Assembly (NCBI GenBank): GCA_025200525.1
Contig: CM045762.1
Coordinates: forward strand, 106,728,682 to 106,792,681
Direction: 5' to 3'
Source of the DNA: Camellia lanceoleosa
Lineage: Eukaryota; Streptophyta; Magnoliopsida; Ericales; Theaceae
DNA: 64,000 nucleotides
The notes beneath the pieces were generated by a model that saw nothing but the letters and a program-made list of their open reading frames with translations, was not told the DNA's origin and searched no databases. Within the stretch, counting starts at the first letter, position 1; every line of letters begins with the position of its first letter. Of the stretch, positions 1-9,842 are shown in pieces. The translations under genes were made by a program, and so were the position numbers.

Positions 1-270
1 GGCAAATGAAGTTGGGGTCAATGCCTGGCATGTCGTATGGGGTCCAGGCGAACACTTCGATGTTGGAGGTCAGAAATTCCAAGACCTCCAATCTCTCAGT
101 GCTGGACAACGACGATCCAAGAAGGAAGAACTTTTCCGGGTTCTTCTCATCTATTCTGACTTCTACCAGGTCCTCCACTGCTTTTTGATCAGCCGCTTTG
201 CCAACATCCGCGAATAGTTCATTACTCTCCGGTTCTTCAACCGAATGAACATATCCTTTGGCAAATACGG

Positions 271-735
271 CTACCATTCGTTATGACGAAGCGCTTGGAC
301 ATTATCTGGTCCCCATAGACTTCTTCTATTACTCCGGTGGTTGGGAAACCTCATCACTTGGTGGTAAGAGGATCCCACCGAGCGCATGGCGTGCAGCCAT
401 GTTCTGCCTAAGATAATGTTGTAGGTGGAGGGGACCTTCAGCACCCAAAACTCTACTTGCTTCGTCACACTTCCTGCCCTGATTGGAAGGATGATTTTGC
501 CGACCGGCCACTCCGGCATAGAATTGAATCCAATTAGAGGGATCTGACGGGGGCCAAGTCTTTGTCTTGCGGCTTGAGTTGCTTGAAGGTTTCATAGTAC
601 ATGATTTACGCACGTTGCCTTGGTCAATCGAGAATCCGCAGCGTCAAAATCCTTGACTCGAGTGGCGACCAAAGGCATCGTTGTGTGGGCAATATATTAC
701 ATCCAAGTCTTTATCCGAAAAGGACATGATGTTTG
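271..735 (-). pseudogene. Aspartic protease region of element D, frameshifted
   Basis: The start resembles the conserved MSFSDKDLD...PHNDA entry to the protease of Tat-like elements. The frame then shifts; a weak active-site-like IDQG is seen in one frame, and the C-terminal half continues in another (VEFWVLKVPSTYNIILGR, then TWLHAMRSVGSSYHQVMRFP). This protease normally cleaves the Gag-Pol polyprotein. The catalytic region is split across frames, so the copy is dead. The sequence to base 1 continues the same element with no clear domain. Confidence 0.7.
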
Positions 736-2567
736 TCGCTTCTGTCCTCCCCCTTTTGACGACTGGTTGGGCACTTAGCACCTCTCTCAAGTGCTCTGCC
801 TTTTTAATGGAACCTCTGAGCTCGCATACTCGCTCTGGTTCAAAGACTCCATGGATTACGTTGATGGTGCCTTGTGGCGGGGCGTCGATCGGCATTCCAT
901 TGGGGAGGTTGTGGTCTTGGGGAGCTGGCTGCGCCCCTCCTTCTATGTATTTATCCAGGTGGCCTGCCGCCACCAATTCTTCCAGATGTTGCCTCAACGG
1001 CGTGCAGTTTTCAGTTCGGTGCCCCTTTTCCTTGTGGAAGGTGCACCTGGATCTGTCATCATAATCCCGGGCCTCGCCTAACTTGGCGAGCCACTTGAAA
1101 GGCTCGTCTCGAATCTCACTTGAGTATCTGGTAGATCGGCTTTTTGAACACCGTGGTTATGGCGATTCGGACTCTCAACCATCTCTTGTCTGGTCTTCAT
1201 CATTGTCACGTCGCCTGTCTATTTTGGTTTGGCGACCTACCGTATTGACCTTTCTTTGAGGTCTTCTTCTCTCGTGTTCTTGATGCGTGCAGTTTTGCCT
1301 TGGCACAGCGCCATCCTCTTCCACTGATGTCTTTGATGCACTCTCTCCATCGAGGCCTCCATGGTAAGTGGCGAGTCATGGTGATAGAGTCCCTCGATCA
1401 TTCATTGGAAGGCCTCTTTTGTATTAGCAATGGCGAGGTTGGTTAGGCGATCCCCAATCTGGTTGAATGTCTCCCGATGCGGCTTGTTGTATGACCTCGA
1501 GTCTCCTTGTCTCCCATGTCGATGGAAACAGCGGTCGATCTCCACCGAGTCTTTGTGTTAGATTACGAACGGCGTTACAAACGCCTCGCTTGATTCGCCC
1601 GAGGAGGCAATCTTGCCCTCTGGATGGTTCTCAAACCAAGTCAAGCCTAGGTCGCCGAGGCTTGAAGGGAATAGGATACACATCAACGCCTCATTCCGCC
1701 GGTATACAGCCATAACCTGGCGAAAGTGGCTCAAGTGAGTGTATGGGTCCGTCTTTCCTTCATACATCGTGAATTTGGGTTGTAGGAAGCCTGACGGAAG
1801 GGGCGCATTCTCAATCTCGGGGACGAATGGTGAGGTCTGCAACCTCGCCAATGCCTTATCCGCTGGTTCGTATGCCAAGTGCGGCCTTGGCATTCCAACC
1901 TCGACGCTTCCATGCGTCAGGAATATCGGCCGCAAGGCAGGAACCCTGTGGGGATCGCGCGCCCTGGCGTCCTCCTTCCATCGCGCCTTTTCTTCCAACA
2001 TCGACCTTAGGTCGGACGACCTAGGTAATTCCGTCTGTCTGGACCTCGTATGATGCGTATGTGAGGGCCAATAGGTACTCCCCTCAGTGTATGACCTCTC
2101 AGGCCTCGTCCTCTCAGACCTGGAGTGACGAGTCCTGGAAGATACGGATCGCGTGTCGCCTGTCCTGAGGCTTCTGTCCTCTGGTTGAGAGGGTGTAGAA
2201 TTCCTACCACGACCCTCTGAGTGGCGAGGGGGCGTCTTGTTGTCGCGCCCCACTCCTGTCGCCACTTCTTTTCCTTTCATCTGGCGTTTCAGAGACTCCA
2301 TGTCAGCCGCCATCTTACGGATCAGTTCGTCTTGCTCTCTGACGCGATCCTCCAGAATTTGAGGATCAACTCTGCGCCTTTGTCTTTCTGGGCTTTGCGA
2401 ACGAGAGAGATGAAATTTGCCATTCCTCCTTCGTCCCTCGCATCCCTCACGGAATTACGCCTTTGTGGTTCGGGCTCGCCATGGGAGGACCAAGGGTAGG
2501 CCTTCACGCCTTGCCCCTCCTCGAGTTAGTCCGTCAGCGGCGGGAGCGATTCTTCGTTGTTCGCCAT
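736..2567 (-). pseudogene. gag of element D, broken
   Basis: The likely ATG is at 2567 (MANNEESLPPLTD), followed at codon 14 by an in-frame TAA. A charged stretch reading DRVREQDELIRKMAADMESL suggests a coiled coil. An Arg/Ser-rich linker follows, and then the retrotransposon gag core (about 1560-1860; PFVPEIENAPLP, YEGKTDPYTHLSHFRQ, SLGDLGLTWFENHPEG). Further down a CTFHKEKGHRTENC zinc-knuckle-like motif (about 1000-1050) marks the nucleocapsid part. Gag forms the virus-like particle and binds element RNA. Several frame changes and stops between 1560 and 1000 make it non-functional. The long plus-strand frames here are antisense shadows. Confidence 0.75.
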
Positions 2568-2610
2568 TGATGTTCAAGAAAGCTTGATCAAGAGGTTGTT
2601 CTTGTCTTCT

Positions 2611-2625
2611 TCCTGAGCGGCGCCA
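2611..2625 (-). other. Primer binding site of element D
   Basis: The minus strand reads TGGCGCCGCTCAGGA immediately after the LTR. The TGGCGCCG start matches the primer sites seen in many plant Ty3/gypsy elements, where it pairs with the 3' end of a tRNA. Which tRNA is used here is not certain. Confidence 0.65.
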
Positions 2626-2628
2626 ATT

Positions 2629-3467
2629 GTGCGGAAAGAATACACCTTCTCGTATAATACTGTTGACGAACTCTTCGTTCCTCATGCGATGTCGTTCCAC
2701 CACTGAAAATATCAACGTGAGCTGGCCGGTGTGTGCGGAAACCTCTCCGATGCCTAAGTCAAGAAGCAAGACAAGAAGGCAAAAGCTCAATGTATTGAGG
2801 AGCAAAATTGTATTACCTCTCCAAAGGTGATATTGGTGAGCTTTATATAGGTTTCAAGCGTGGCACATCCTGGTAGGACTCTAACTTCTCCATGAAGAGT
2901 CCTCCTAAGACTAGCATTCCTCCATGTGTAGAGTCCTTCTAGGATTACCCTCCTTGCATAGAGTCCTCCTAGAACTCATACTCTTGGAAGATAAGGCTTA
3001 TCCTCCAACACCCTCCTCCTTGCTTAAACCAAGTGAGATGGTTCTTGTCATGGGCGAATCACCCTCAGGACCGAAGTAACTATTACTTCGGCCCTTACTT
3101 TACTCTCCCTTACTTCGGCTTTCGCACACTGAGACCGAGCTATCCATAAGGGAAGTAAAACCGAGTTATCTGCAAACTGTGGTTTACTCCGGTCTCTCAC
3201 ATACTCCGACCGAAGTAATCAACGTAATCCGAAACACTTTAAGCTACTTCACTTCAACCGGAATAGAACCAAGTTCCCCGAAGACCGGACTATTCACCAC
3301 GGCTGTGTGACCGGTCTACCTTCAAAGTTACTCCTCCAAACCGGAGTAACTTACATGGCCCTCTTCGTGCAAGCCCTTTTATTTCGGTCCTAAGCCCAAC
3401 ACCTAGCTCGGCCCATTTGTATATAAATTCCCCTCTCAATATTGTAATAGAATAATTGGGTGAATTC
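2629..3467 (-). repeat. 5' LTR of element D (outer end approximate)
   Basis: The LTR is placed because the primer site starts right next to base 2629 and a TATA box lies about 215 bp inside. The inner end reads CCGCACA on the minus strand, the expected CA terminus. The U3 part (about 2880-3360) holds three copies of an AGAGTCCTYCTAG-like motif and several CCGAAGTAA / TTACTTCGG motifs. The left-hand TG terminus cannot be fixed without the partner LTR. A plus-strand TATATAAA at 3421 is also present and leaves some doubt about the outer limit. Confidence 0.5.
2841..2850 (-). promoter_or_regulatory. TATA box of the element D LTR
   Basis: The minus strand reads CTATATAAAG, about 215 bp before the end of the LTR and upstream of the primer site and gag. 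This is the usual place for the Pol II start of an LTR retrotransposon. Confidence 0.55.
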
Positions 3468-5213
3468 ATGTGGGGGCTTTGCTTCGATTTTAATTGAGCT
3501 TTTCATTAGTGAACAATGGGATTGATTCTCAAAATTAATAGACCTATAAGCTCGGATACTAAATTATCAAAAAATATATTGTAGTAGGACTAGAGGATAA
3601 TGGGCTTATTTAATGCAATTTTTCGAAAGTTAAATATTGATAATAAAAAGCAAAATAGGTGCATCTCTTTCTTCCGGAGGAAAAATTAAATCAATTTTGT
3701 GTCTAAATTGAAGTCCAAAAACAAACTTTCCAATAGTTATGACCTCACTTCTGAATTCAAAGAGCGGAGAGAGAAATGAGAAAGTGTGTAGATTAATCAA
3801 AAATAAATATCTGAATTTGGAGTTTTTATTGGAGCCAGATTCCCTCCAATCCAAATCTAGATTGGAGGATGTTGTTCAGGTCTGTAAGGGTCACCATGAG
3901 TCTCATTCCAATGATCCAAACTATTCATTTTGTTAGATATTTCGCGTATATCATCAACATAAAAAATTAAATCAATTTAATAATTATTACCTATTCAATT
4001 TATTGTGTTTGTTATACCCAAAAAATGAATGATTTATTTTTAAAAACACAATTGTTGTCTATTTTTCTTTTTTTATTTTTGTAACAAATCTGGTAAATTA
4101 AATAAGATACAATTATCGGATCTACTTAAATTTTGTGTGTGGATGAAATACATAAAATGCCTAACACAATTACAAAAAATTAAGGTTTTAGAGACCAAAA
4201 TTTAGGGACTAAAATTATTTTTTATGGACCAAATAATTTGGTTGCGAAAAGTGTTGTTATTATATTCTTAGCAACAAAAATTAGACATTAATGCTGAATT
4301 ATTATCCTTTTTAAACCAAATTATTTTGTCCTTAAATGTCTATTTATTAGTGACATTTTCAAAATTTTGTCGCTAAAAACCTTATTTTCGACTTTTCGGG
4401 ATAACCTTTTAACGACTATCTTCATGACGATAAAAATTAGTCTCTAAAACTCTTATATGTTGTAGTGCATAATGAACGATTTGAATTATTAAAACAAGAC
4501 TTGTGATGATCCCCGGGATCTAAATAATACTCTCCAATCCAAATTATGGACTAGAGGAAATTCACCTCTAAATATTCATGTTCTTGTTTCTTTGTAATCA
4601 ATTTTTTTTTTTAAAATTTACTTTAATTAATTTTTATTTCATAGATTATAAAGAGAAAATATAACAAATACTCCAACATTAAATTTTAAAAATAAAATAA
4701 AGTAATTTATAAACCGCTTCATAAACTGCATGAAACAATCGCTCCATTTCTATGTTTCTAAACACTTTGGAATGAAAACGAGCTTACCAATGATAATACC
4801 CACATTTGGCTTAGGAGGTTTAATGGACGTATCTGCATACAATTGCAATAAACTCAATCCGAAATTTAAAGCAGCTATCAACCAAAAAACAAACTTTACA
4901 AATTGCAGGACAATAATTACTTTAATAATTCTATGTCCACATGACACATAATATGCACAAAAAATTATATTGTACAATTGAAATTCATTTTAAATGTGAT
5001 GTAGGTCATATTTAAAATAAATTTTGATCACTATCCAACGACTTCAAACTTACCATTTGTCAAAAAAATGAACCATTTGATTTGATTTGGTTAATTACCT
5101 CCTAAATACACAAATAAAGCAATAGAGGTGTGTAAGAGTGGGCAACTGAATATCCCAATTAGTTGGTTGGTGGGTTACTGAGATTAGATGGGTTGAGAGA
5201 GCATAAGACGTAC
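3468..5213. other. AT-rich host intergenic DNA
   Basis: No convincing coding sequence. The short frames at 3630-3936 and 4730-4977 have no recognisable domain. The only structured item is the small inverted-repeat element at 4165-4467. If the WAK gene to the right were complete, its EGF, membrane and kinase exons would fall here on the minus strand, but none is seen. Confidence 0.6.
4165..4467. mobile_element. Small CACTA-like non-autonomous element (candidate)
   Basis: The left end reads CACAATTACAAAA and the right end, on the other strand, CACTACAACATATAAG. Both are followed 16-17 bases in by the shared GTTTTAGAGAC. CACTA-type ends with imperfect terminal inverted repeats fit a MITE-sized derivative of about 300 bp. 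No clean 3-bp target duplication is visible (TAA on the left, CAT on the right), so the call is tentative. Confidence 0.4.
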
Positions 5214-6151
5214 CTAGACATCCATTGGAAAAATAAGGATCTCCAGAGAATGGAAAATTGCAAACGCAATGGAGGGTTTGAACAACAACACATTTGTCGT
5301 CCGACAAAGAAGAATAAGCAAGTGACGATGGAAGACAGGAGTAGCTCTTGTCAGGAACCAATCCGAGATCTGTGGTATTGTATACCCATTCGAGAACAGC
5401 AGGGATATGAGTTGGGACAGCCTCACTGAAACTCGTATTCATACCCATTGACACTTGTGTTTGGTTATCTACCAAGAATGCATATAAACATGATTGGACT
5501 CCACTCTGAATAGTGCTGTCTGTTATGCTTCCCAAATTCACCTTGTAGCCCTGCAGATACTGCATGTTCCGTGAGATTCTGACATTGCGGGAGCTAATAT
5601 TATTAGAATTATTAGTAGGATCGCAACTAGACGAGCACTGGGTAATCGTTTTGCCGGCAAGATTATTAAATGTCGCCATTTGGTTGCTGCTGCAATTAAA
5701 GTCCACGGCCATGAATACGTTGTTTGTTTCTGAGAAGCGAAAAGGGCTAGATCTCAAGTCAACACTTGAGTTTGAAGGAGATGAGTTTACATTGTTGTTG
5801 TTGTTGATGGCGCAGTTGGGAGATGTTACTGGATTGTTGACTTGAAGGTAGCTTCTATCCAATGAAATTTCCAGCACCTCGAGACCGATCTTTATTAAGT
5901 AAGGTGCGACTCCATTGCTGCTGATGCTGCTTAAGTTCTTGCACTCTATGGAGTACCATTCATCAAAGTAACAATTGCGAGGACCTATTCCAAAAGGATA
6001 TGGAATTGTAACATTTCCGCAGTATTCTTGACAACCAGGCTTCGCATAAGAAAGAGCCGATGTTCATGTCAGCCATAGCAGCAACTGCAGCGCCAGGAGG
6101 GGGAGGAAAGGGAGGAGGGAGGAGGGAGGAGGAGTTTTTCAGCAAAGCCAT
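5214..6151 (-). pseudogene. Wall-associated receptor kinase-like gene, exon 1 only, broken
   Basis: Between about 6040 and 5214 the minus strand encodes the extracellular galacturonan-binding part of WAK proteins. It has a GCQEYCGNVTIPYPFGIG motif, CYFDEWYSIEC, many spaced cysteines and N-glycosylation-type NXS/T sites, and ends with CVCNFPFSGDPYFSNGC. A splice donor (CTAG|GTACGT) follows at about 5213, the usual end of WAK exon 1. Two defects stand out. The start ATG at 6151 is in a different frame from the Leu-rich signal peptide, with a slip in a C/T-rich run. In the correct frame a TGA precedes SALSYAKPGC. No EGF repeats, membrane segment or kinase are found downstream. It is probably a truncated gene fragment; assembly error is a less likely alternative. 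Confidence 0.75.
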
Positions 6152-6179
6152 ATTTTTTTTCCTCCATAGTTTCTAAGTT

Positions 6180-6197
6180 TTATATATATATATATAT
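6180..6197. repeat. (TA)n microsatellite
   Basis: A short run of TA dinucleotides just upstream (minus-strand sense) of the WAK-like exon. Confidence 0.8.
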
Positions 6198-6924
6198 TTC
6201 TCATATTTTATATTATTTCCCTACCCTATGTAAAATGTTTATGTCGAACAAGTTTTGAGATTCCTAGTTGTCACAATTGACCGCAATAGAACAATAGAAA
6301 AAAGTCTCTAATATATGTTTGACTCTTTTTATTTTTTAGTACCTGCATAAAAATAAAATCCTTCAATAATATAAATGAAATCATTGAATAATGTAAGAGA
6401 TATTTTTCATTACAATTTTAGAATAAAAAATATCACAATCCTCATAAATACATACCACATGCATGCATGTCAATTGTCCAACTCCATTACAAAGATAGAA
6501 AATTTCCACATGGCATATCAATACTATGAAAAGTATATTTTGAATTAGCAAATTATAATGGATCATTTTTTTAATTTAAATTTAATTAGGGCATGTCACC
6601 TCAACACAAATAATAAATGATTTAGATTAGTGTCGAACTCGCTTAATATCAAGTTGGCACAAATAATCTATTTAATAGAATATTAATTATACATTGTAAT
6701 TTTATTTTCACAAAAAAATGTGCCTTTTTTAAATCCCACAAGAAGGGGTTGAATAAAAAAAAAATATTTCCATGCAAAAAATATCGTAAATGAGGATTAA
6801 GTGGACCATTCTTGTCTCCCTACTTATCCAAATATGTTGTGTTTTTCATCACAAAATGAGTTTAATATGATCACGTGATACTACGTTATATTTAATATTT
6901 ACTTGTTACGTACATTACTAATTA
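6198..6924. other. AT-rich host DNA, no gene seen
   Basis: About 730 bp of AT-rich sequence with no coding potential that I can support. It ends at the insertion site of element A. Confidence 0.6.
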
Positions 6925-6929
6925 TAGAG
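6925..6929. other. Left target-site duplication of element A (TAGAG)
   Basis: TAGAG directly precedes the first LTR base (TGTAGACACC at 6930) and recurs at 50372-50376 after the last LTR base. A 5-bp duplication is typical of Ty3/gypsy integration. Confidence 0.9.
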
Positions 6930-7840
6930 TGTAGACACCGCATTTTTGACCGACCTTAAAACTCAGACGTCACTGATTGAGCACTTGGTGATGTTGCATA
7001 TTGTGCTTGTTCAGAGGTTTTAGAGTCTCGGCTGCGAGCCTTGCCTCCGGACTTCCGAACTCTTTTGTGTCTCGCCTCGGTTTGCGAACCAGGCCTTGTT
7101 TTCTTTGTTTTCTCTTCCCGAAAGGAGGGAGAGGTCTCGTAGACCATCTCTCAGTGGCCGTAGGCTACGTTTCGTGGTCGTAGGCCATTTTTCCCGTTTG
7201 GAGCCCGGTTTCCGATTTTTCGGAGCCGTCGGCCGTGTGCCCCGATTCGGGACCGCTTAACCACCTCCGTTTGCTCCGGTTTTTGGCACACACCTTGTTT
7301 CCTCTCTATTGAGAGACACTGCGACTGGAGATCGCTGCGTGGTCGAACGCCACTTCGTGCCTACAAATTGCTGGTCTGAATCTGCGTGTTTTGGCCTCCG
7401 AACCTTCATTTTGCATCCGTCTTGGTCCATTTTTGGCAAGGACCTTATTTTCATTGTTAGAAAGCTTGTAGAAGGGTGGGAGGCTAGCAATTTTTCTAAA
7501 AAACCAGTTTTTTTGGTTAAAAGTGGTTGAGCATGAATCCGAGAACGAGGAAAACATCTGCGCGGCTTCATTGAAACGGGCATAACTCTTTGCACAAAAG
7601 GAATTAAGATATGAGGCCACCACCGTTGGAAAGCTTACTTACGGGGCTTCATTTTACACTCAAGAATCTCCTAAGGACAAGTCTAGGCTGGGGAGATATG
7701 ATTGGTTGAAGTAGGGGATCAATCCGGTTGGACTGAATCTGCGCGGCTTCACCAAAACTGGCATAACTTTTTCCACAGGAGGAATTTTAATGTAAGGTTT
7801 GCGGTATTGGAAAGATAACTTCTGGGGCTTCATCCTAGGG

Positions 7841-8067
7841 GGTGGCCGGCCACCTTTGACCTTTTTGACCTGGTCAGCCGACCAGGTAAAGTGGCCGGCC
7901 GACCACCTGGCCCTTTTGCACCTGGTCGGCCATTTTTGTCTCCGTGAGTGTATTCCAGCTGTGCCAGCTATTTTTCACTTGACCCACTGTCCGAGGGTCT
8001 CCCTTTTTGGAGAGAAATTTGAATTTGTTTTTCTCTCCCTTTTCTTTGCCTCTCTCCCCCTATAAAA
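7841..8067 (+). promoter_or_regulatory. LTR promoter of element A: GGCCGGCC palindromes plus TATA box
   Basis: The perfect 14-bp palindrome GGTGGCCGGCCACC lies at 7841-7854. Degenerate versions around 7871-7930 include GGTCAGCCGACC and GTGGCCGGCCGACCACC. TATAAAA follows at 8061-8067, about 130 bp downstream. The layout is repeated at 46590-46816 in the 3' LTR and, on the other strand, in both LTRs of element B. Palindrome spacing suggests binding of a dimeric factor, which is inference. Confidence 0.6.
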
Positions 8068-9837
8068 CCAGCACTCAAGCTTCATTTTCAAGGGTAACAA
8101 AAACCAGCTGAGGCTCCTCCATACAATCCTCCCTCTCCCTCTCTTCCAAGCTCCAAAACCCTAAGCTTCTTGCACCATTTGCACTACAACCCATAGCACC
8201 ACACCACCATCATCCATTTCAGCACTTTGGAAGCCATTTGCAAAGGTTAGAAACTCAGAAATTTGGTCCAAAAGCTGCTGGTTTGCTGCTCTTCAAGGGT
8301 GAGTCCCTTTTCTTCATTTTCTAGTCTTTTATTGCTTCATCTATAAGCCATATTTGCTTACATTTTTGGGCTCTGACCTGAACTAGAAATAGTCTTATTT
8401 TGAGCTCATCTTCATGTTTGATCAAGGGATTTTCTCTATTTGAGGCCACCTTCTGTCCCTTTCCCTTTTATCTCTCTTTTGGCCCTTTTCTTGCATGATA
8501 TGTTAGCCCTTTTTGTAAGCATTTCTGGGCTTCGAGCCAAACTGTAAAGTACTTTATTTTGAGCCTCTCTTCAACTTTGTTAAAGGGCTCTTCACTGTTT
8601 GAGGACAGATACTGCCTCTTGCCCTTTATCTCTCTTTTAGGGCCATTTTTGCATCATATTTTAGCCTTACTTGTGAGCATATTTGAGTTTTTTCATAAAT
8701 TGTAAAGTATTTGTTTTTGAGCCCCTCTTAAACTTTGTTGAAGGGCTCTTTGTTGTTTGAGGTCATTTACTGCCCTGTTTGTTCATTCTCTCTTTTAGGG
8801 CTGTTTTTGCATGATACATTAGCCCTACTTGTGAGCCTTTTTGGACCTCGACCTAAACTTAAAAAAGTCTTTTTTTGACATCATCTTCATGTTTGATTAA
8901 GGTCTATTCTCTGTTTGGGGTCATCTTCCCCTATGCATGCTTCATTCTTTCATGATTAGGGCTATGCATTAGAGCACTTGCATTGGCCACGATTTGGCCT
9001 CTTAGCCACTGAAATCCAGTGGATTTTCAGTGGCTTTGATGCATTTTTTAGCCTCAAAATCAGAGGGGGGTGACCCTCTCTTACCTTGTTTTGTTTGATG
9101 GTCTTTTTGGCCTTCCAAAGGGGCCCTATCTTGCATGCCTTGTTGACTGATTTCAGGGCCAATTTGATGAGTTTTAGGGCTATCATATTTGATTTTCAGA
9201 GTTTTTTTTGCCATGCTAAGTGTCCTTGATGCATGTGCTTAATAACCCCTTTGTATGCCCTCTAAAAGAACCCATCATTTGCGCATGTGTTGGCTGCATT
9301 TTAGAGGTTATTTGGGCATGTTTTGGCATGTTTTATTCACTGATTTTTTCTAGTTTGATGAGTTCTCACTTGCTCCATATACGTGCCATGTAATCCATGT
9401 TTGATAGTCAAAATTGCATGCTATGTTAGGCCATCTTGCTAGCATCTTTTGGCCATACTTTGAACTAGAAATGTTCATGTTTTGGGACTGCCTTGGTTCT
9501 GTCCTTATGCTTCATGATCAAATAATGCATGCTTTGTATAGCTATAGGACAATACATGTGCCTAGTTTTGCGTTTCGGGACCATTCCATGCATCGGGTGC
9601 CATGTTTCCATGTTTCAGGATCATGTTGCATCACATTTCAGTGCTGGAACTTGCATGTTTGTATGCCATATTTAATGCCTTGCCATGCCTTGTTAGAGTG
9701 GCATTTGTGCCTTAGGATTGATCCTCGGTTTGCGTGCATGTGTGCACGCATCTCGAGTGTCTCATTTTCATCTTATGGCCGCTAATGTGAGTGTGGCTGA
9801 GGTCCACTCACGTTGGTGTAAGTCCATCATGCATTGC

Positions 9838-9842
9838 GTATG
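9838..9842. other. Left target-site duplication of element B (GTATG)
   Basis: GTATG lies immediately before the B terminus TGTAGACG at 9843 and recurs at 35486-35490. The uninterrupted 3' LTR of element A has a single GTATG at the matching site (about 48541-48545), confirming the insertion. Confidence 0.92.

Larger units (their letters stand above)
1..3467 (-). mobile_element. Element D: 5' part of a Tat-like Ty3/gypsy LTR retrotransposon
   Basis: Read on the minus strand from about 3467 down to the window edge, the order is LTR, primer binding site, gag and aspartic protease. The gag core, the CCHC-like remnant followed by a basic linker, and the protease part ending in a TYNIILGRTWLH-type motif fit the Tat group of Ty3/gypsy. 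RT, RNase H and integrase would lie to the left of base 1 and are not seen. Frames are broken by stops and frameshifts, so this copy is defective. The outer LTR boundary near 3467 is a guess because the second LTR and the target duplication are outside the window. Confidence 0.8.
6930..9842 (+). repeat. 5' LTR of element A, first part
   Basis: This part matches 45680-48543 of the 3' LTR, beginning TGTAGACACCGCATTTTTGA. It is cut at 9842, where element B is inserted; the rest resumes at 35491. It contains the GGCCGGCC palindromes, the TATA box and a long non-coding leader. The short open frames here (such as 7309-7530 and 9414-9785) have counterparts in the other LTRs but no conserved domain. 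Confidence 0.9.

Noticed and set aside
681..2499. Plus-strand ORFs over 681-2499
   Set aside because: Antisense shadows of the element D gag and protease, with no domains of their own.
3420..3467. A plus-strand LTR promoter with TATATAAA at 3421
   Set aside because: No plus-strand primer site or gag follows. The primer site and gag are on the minus strand, so it was not annotated as a separate element.
6956..8065. Several ORFs inside the LTR copies (around 7000-8065, 13373-14578, 34358-35271, 45751-46814)
   Set aside because: They recur only because the LTR recurs. Frames are not kept between copies, and they overlap promoter and leader sequence.
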